Below, piece by piece: positions 6,340-6,605 of a DNA stretch of 6,605 nt. The stretch covers positions 1-6,605 of the forward strand of contig DAOUPS010000048.1 of the NCBI GenBank assembly GCA_030626045.1, written 5' to 3'. The stretch comes from a bacterium (GTDB lineage: Bacteria > Patescibacteriota > Minisyncoccia > Moranbacterales > DUUL01). The notes beneath the pieces were generated by a model. That model searched no databases. It saw only the letters and a program-made list of their open reading frames with translations, and was not told where the DNA came from. The position numbers and the translations under genes were made by a program. Position 1 is the first letter of the stretch. Each line of letters opens with the position of its first letter.

Positions 6340-6399
6340 AAGTTAGAAGTTAAAAGTTCAAAGTCAAAAGTTAAAGATTTAACGTTAAAGGTTAAATTA
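6337..6399 (+). repeat. Degenerate 7-bp tandem repeat filling the thyA-folA gap
   Basis: Beginning with the thyA stop codon, the gap can be read as heptamers in unbroken phase: TAGAAGT, TAGAAGT, TAAAAGT, TCAAAGT, CAAAAGT, TAAAGAT, TTAACGT, TAAAGGT and a final partial TAAATTA that runs into the folA ATG. The consensus is about TAAAAGT. The first two copies are identical and later ones drift by one to three bases. Short heptamer repeats of this style occur between genes in cyanobacteria (STRR sequences) and in other bacteria. The arrangement leaves no room for other signals in the gap. Confidence 0.8.
6387..6391 (+). promoter_or_regulatory. Probable ribosome binding site of folA inside the last repeat unit
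   Basis: AAAGG within the eighth heptamer (TAAAGGT) ends 7 bases before the folA ATG, a suitable spacing for a modest Shine-Dalgarno sequence. The other repeat copies carry AAAGT instead, so the change that makes this copy differ from its neighbours also creates the ribosome site. Confidence 0.4.
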
Positions 6400-6605
6400 T
6401 GATCTCAATAATAGCCGTGATTGGCAAAAACAGGGAAATTGGCTGCAATAACAAACTGCTTTGGGATATTCCCGAAGACATGGAAAGATTCAAAAGAATT
6501 ACAACTGGACGCACGGTAATAATGGGAGACAGAACCTATGAATCAATTGGACGTCCGCTTCCCGAGCGCGAAAATATTGTAGTAACTCTTGACGAAAATT
6601 ACAAA
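6399..6605 (+). CDS. folA: Dihydrofolate reductase, N-terminal part (3' end outside window)
   Basis: DHFR reduces dihydrofolate, released by ThyA, back to tetrahydrofolate with NADPH. The 69 codons visible begin MISIIAVIGKNREIGCNNKL and continue with LWDIPEDMERFK, in which W22, P25 and the catalytic acid D27 fall at the same numbers as in E. coli DHFR. MGDRTYESIGRPLPER follows at about 42-57, the cofactor-binding segment of the family (usually MGRKTxESIGRPLP). D44 stands where many DHFRs have an Arg that contacts the NADPH 2'-phosphate, and R45 follows it. The gene lies 59 bp after thyA on the same strand, the classic thyA-folA pairing, and completes the folate cycle of the module. The frame is open to the window edge with no sign of damage. 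Confidence 0.94.
   Translation, partial: MISIIAVIGKNREIGCNNKLLWDIPEDMERFKRITTGRTVIMGDRTYESIGRPLPERENIVVTLDENYK

Overview
The window is a bacterial segment with every gene on the + strand. It reads as two blocks separated by a spacer of about 200 bp. FtsH and a TilS of the bacterial type make it clearly bacterial. Compact gene packing, a short TilS, several starts without a Shine-Dalgarno sequence and a low-to-moderate GC content suggest a small-genome lineage such as Candidate Phyla Radiation/Patescibacteria. That placement is inference and no marker in the window proves it. Of the seven visible stop codons six are TAA, one is TAG and none is TGA. No gene needs in-frame TGA, so the standard bacterial code fits.

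Block 1 (about 1-3069) holds housekeeping genes: the last 44 codons of a cytidylate-kinase-like gene, tilS (tRNA-Ile lysidine synthase) and ftsH (membrane AAA+ zinc protease), with gaps of 21 and 14 bp. They are probably co-transcribed.

Block 2 (about 3278-6605, running off the right edge) is a thymidylate/deoxynucleotide module. It contains a P-loop (deoxy)nucleotide-kinase-like protein, a dCMP deaminase, an unusual nucleotidyltransferase-deaminase fusion protein, thymidylate synthase (thyA) and the start of dihydrofolate reductase (folA). The expected flow is dCMP to dUMP by the deaminase, then dUMP to dTMP by ThyA with methylene-tetrahydrofolate, with FolA recycling the dihydrofolate. The kinase may phosphorylate a resulting monophosphate.

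The fusion protein (4513-5328) is the most interesting item. It joins an HxGH-type cytidylyl/adenylyltransferase domain to a complete zinc deaminase domain. It is the second deaminase in the cluster and is far more AT-rich (about 26% GC by hand count) than its neighbours, so it may be a recent arrival. Its substrate is unknown to me. Other notable items are a degenerate 7-bp tandem repeat filling the thyA-folA gap, and a ThyA with Phe in place of the usual Pro before the catalytic Cys.
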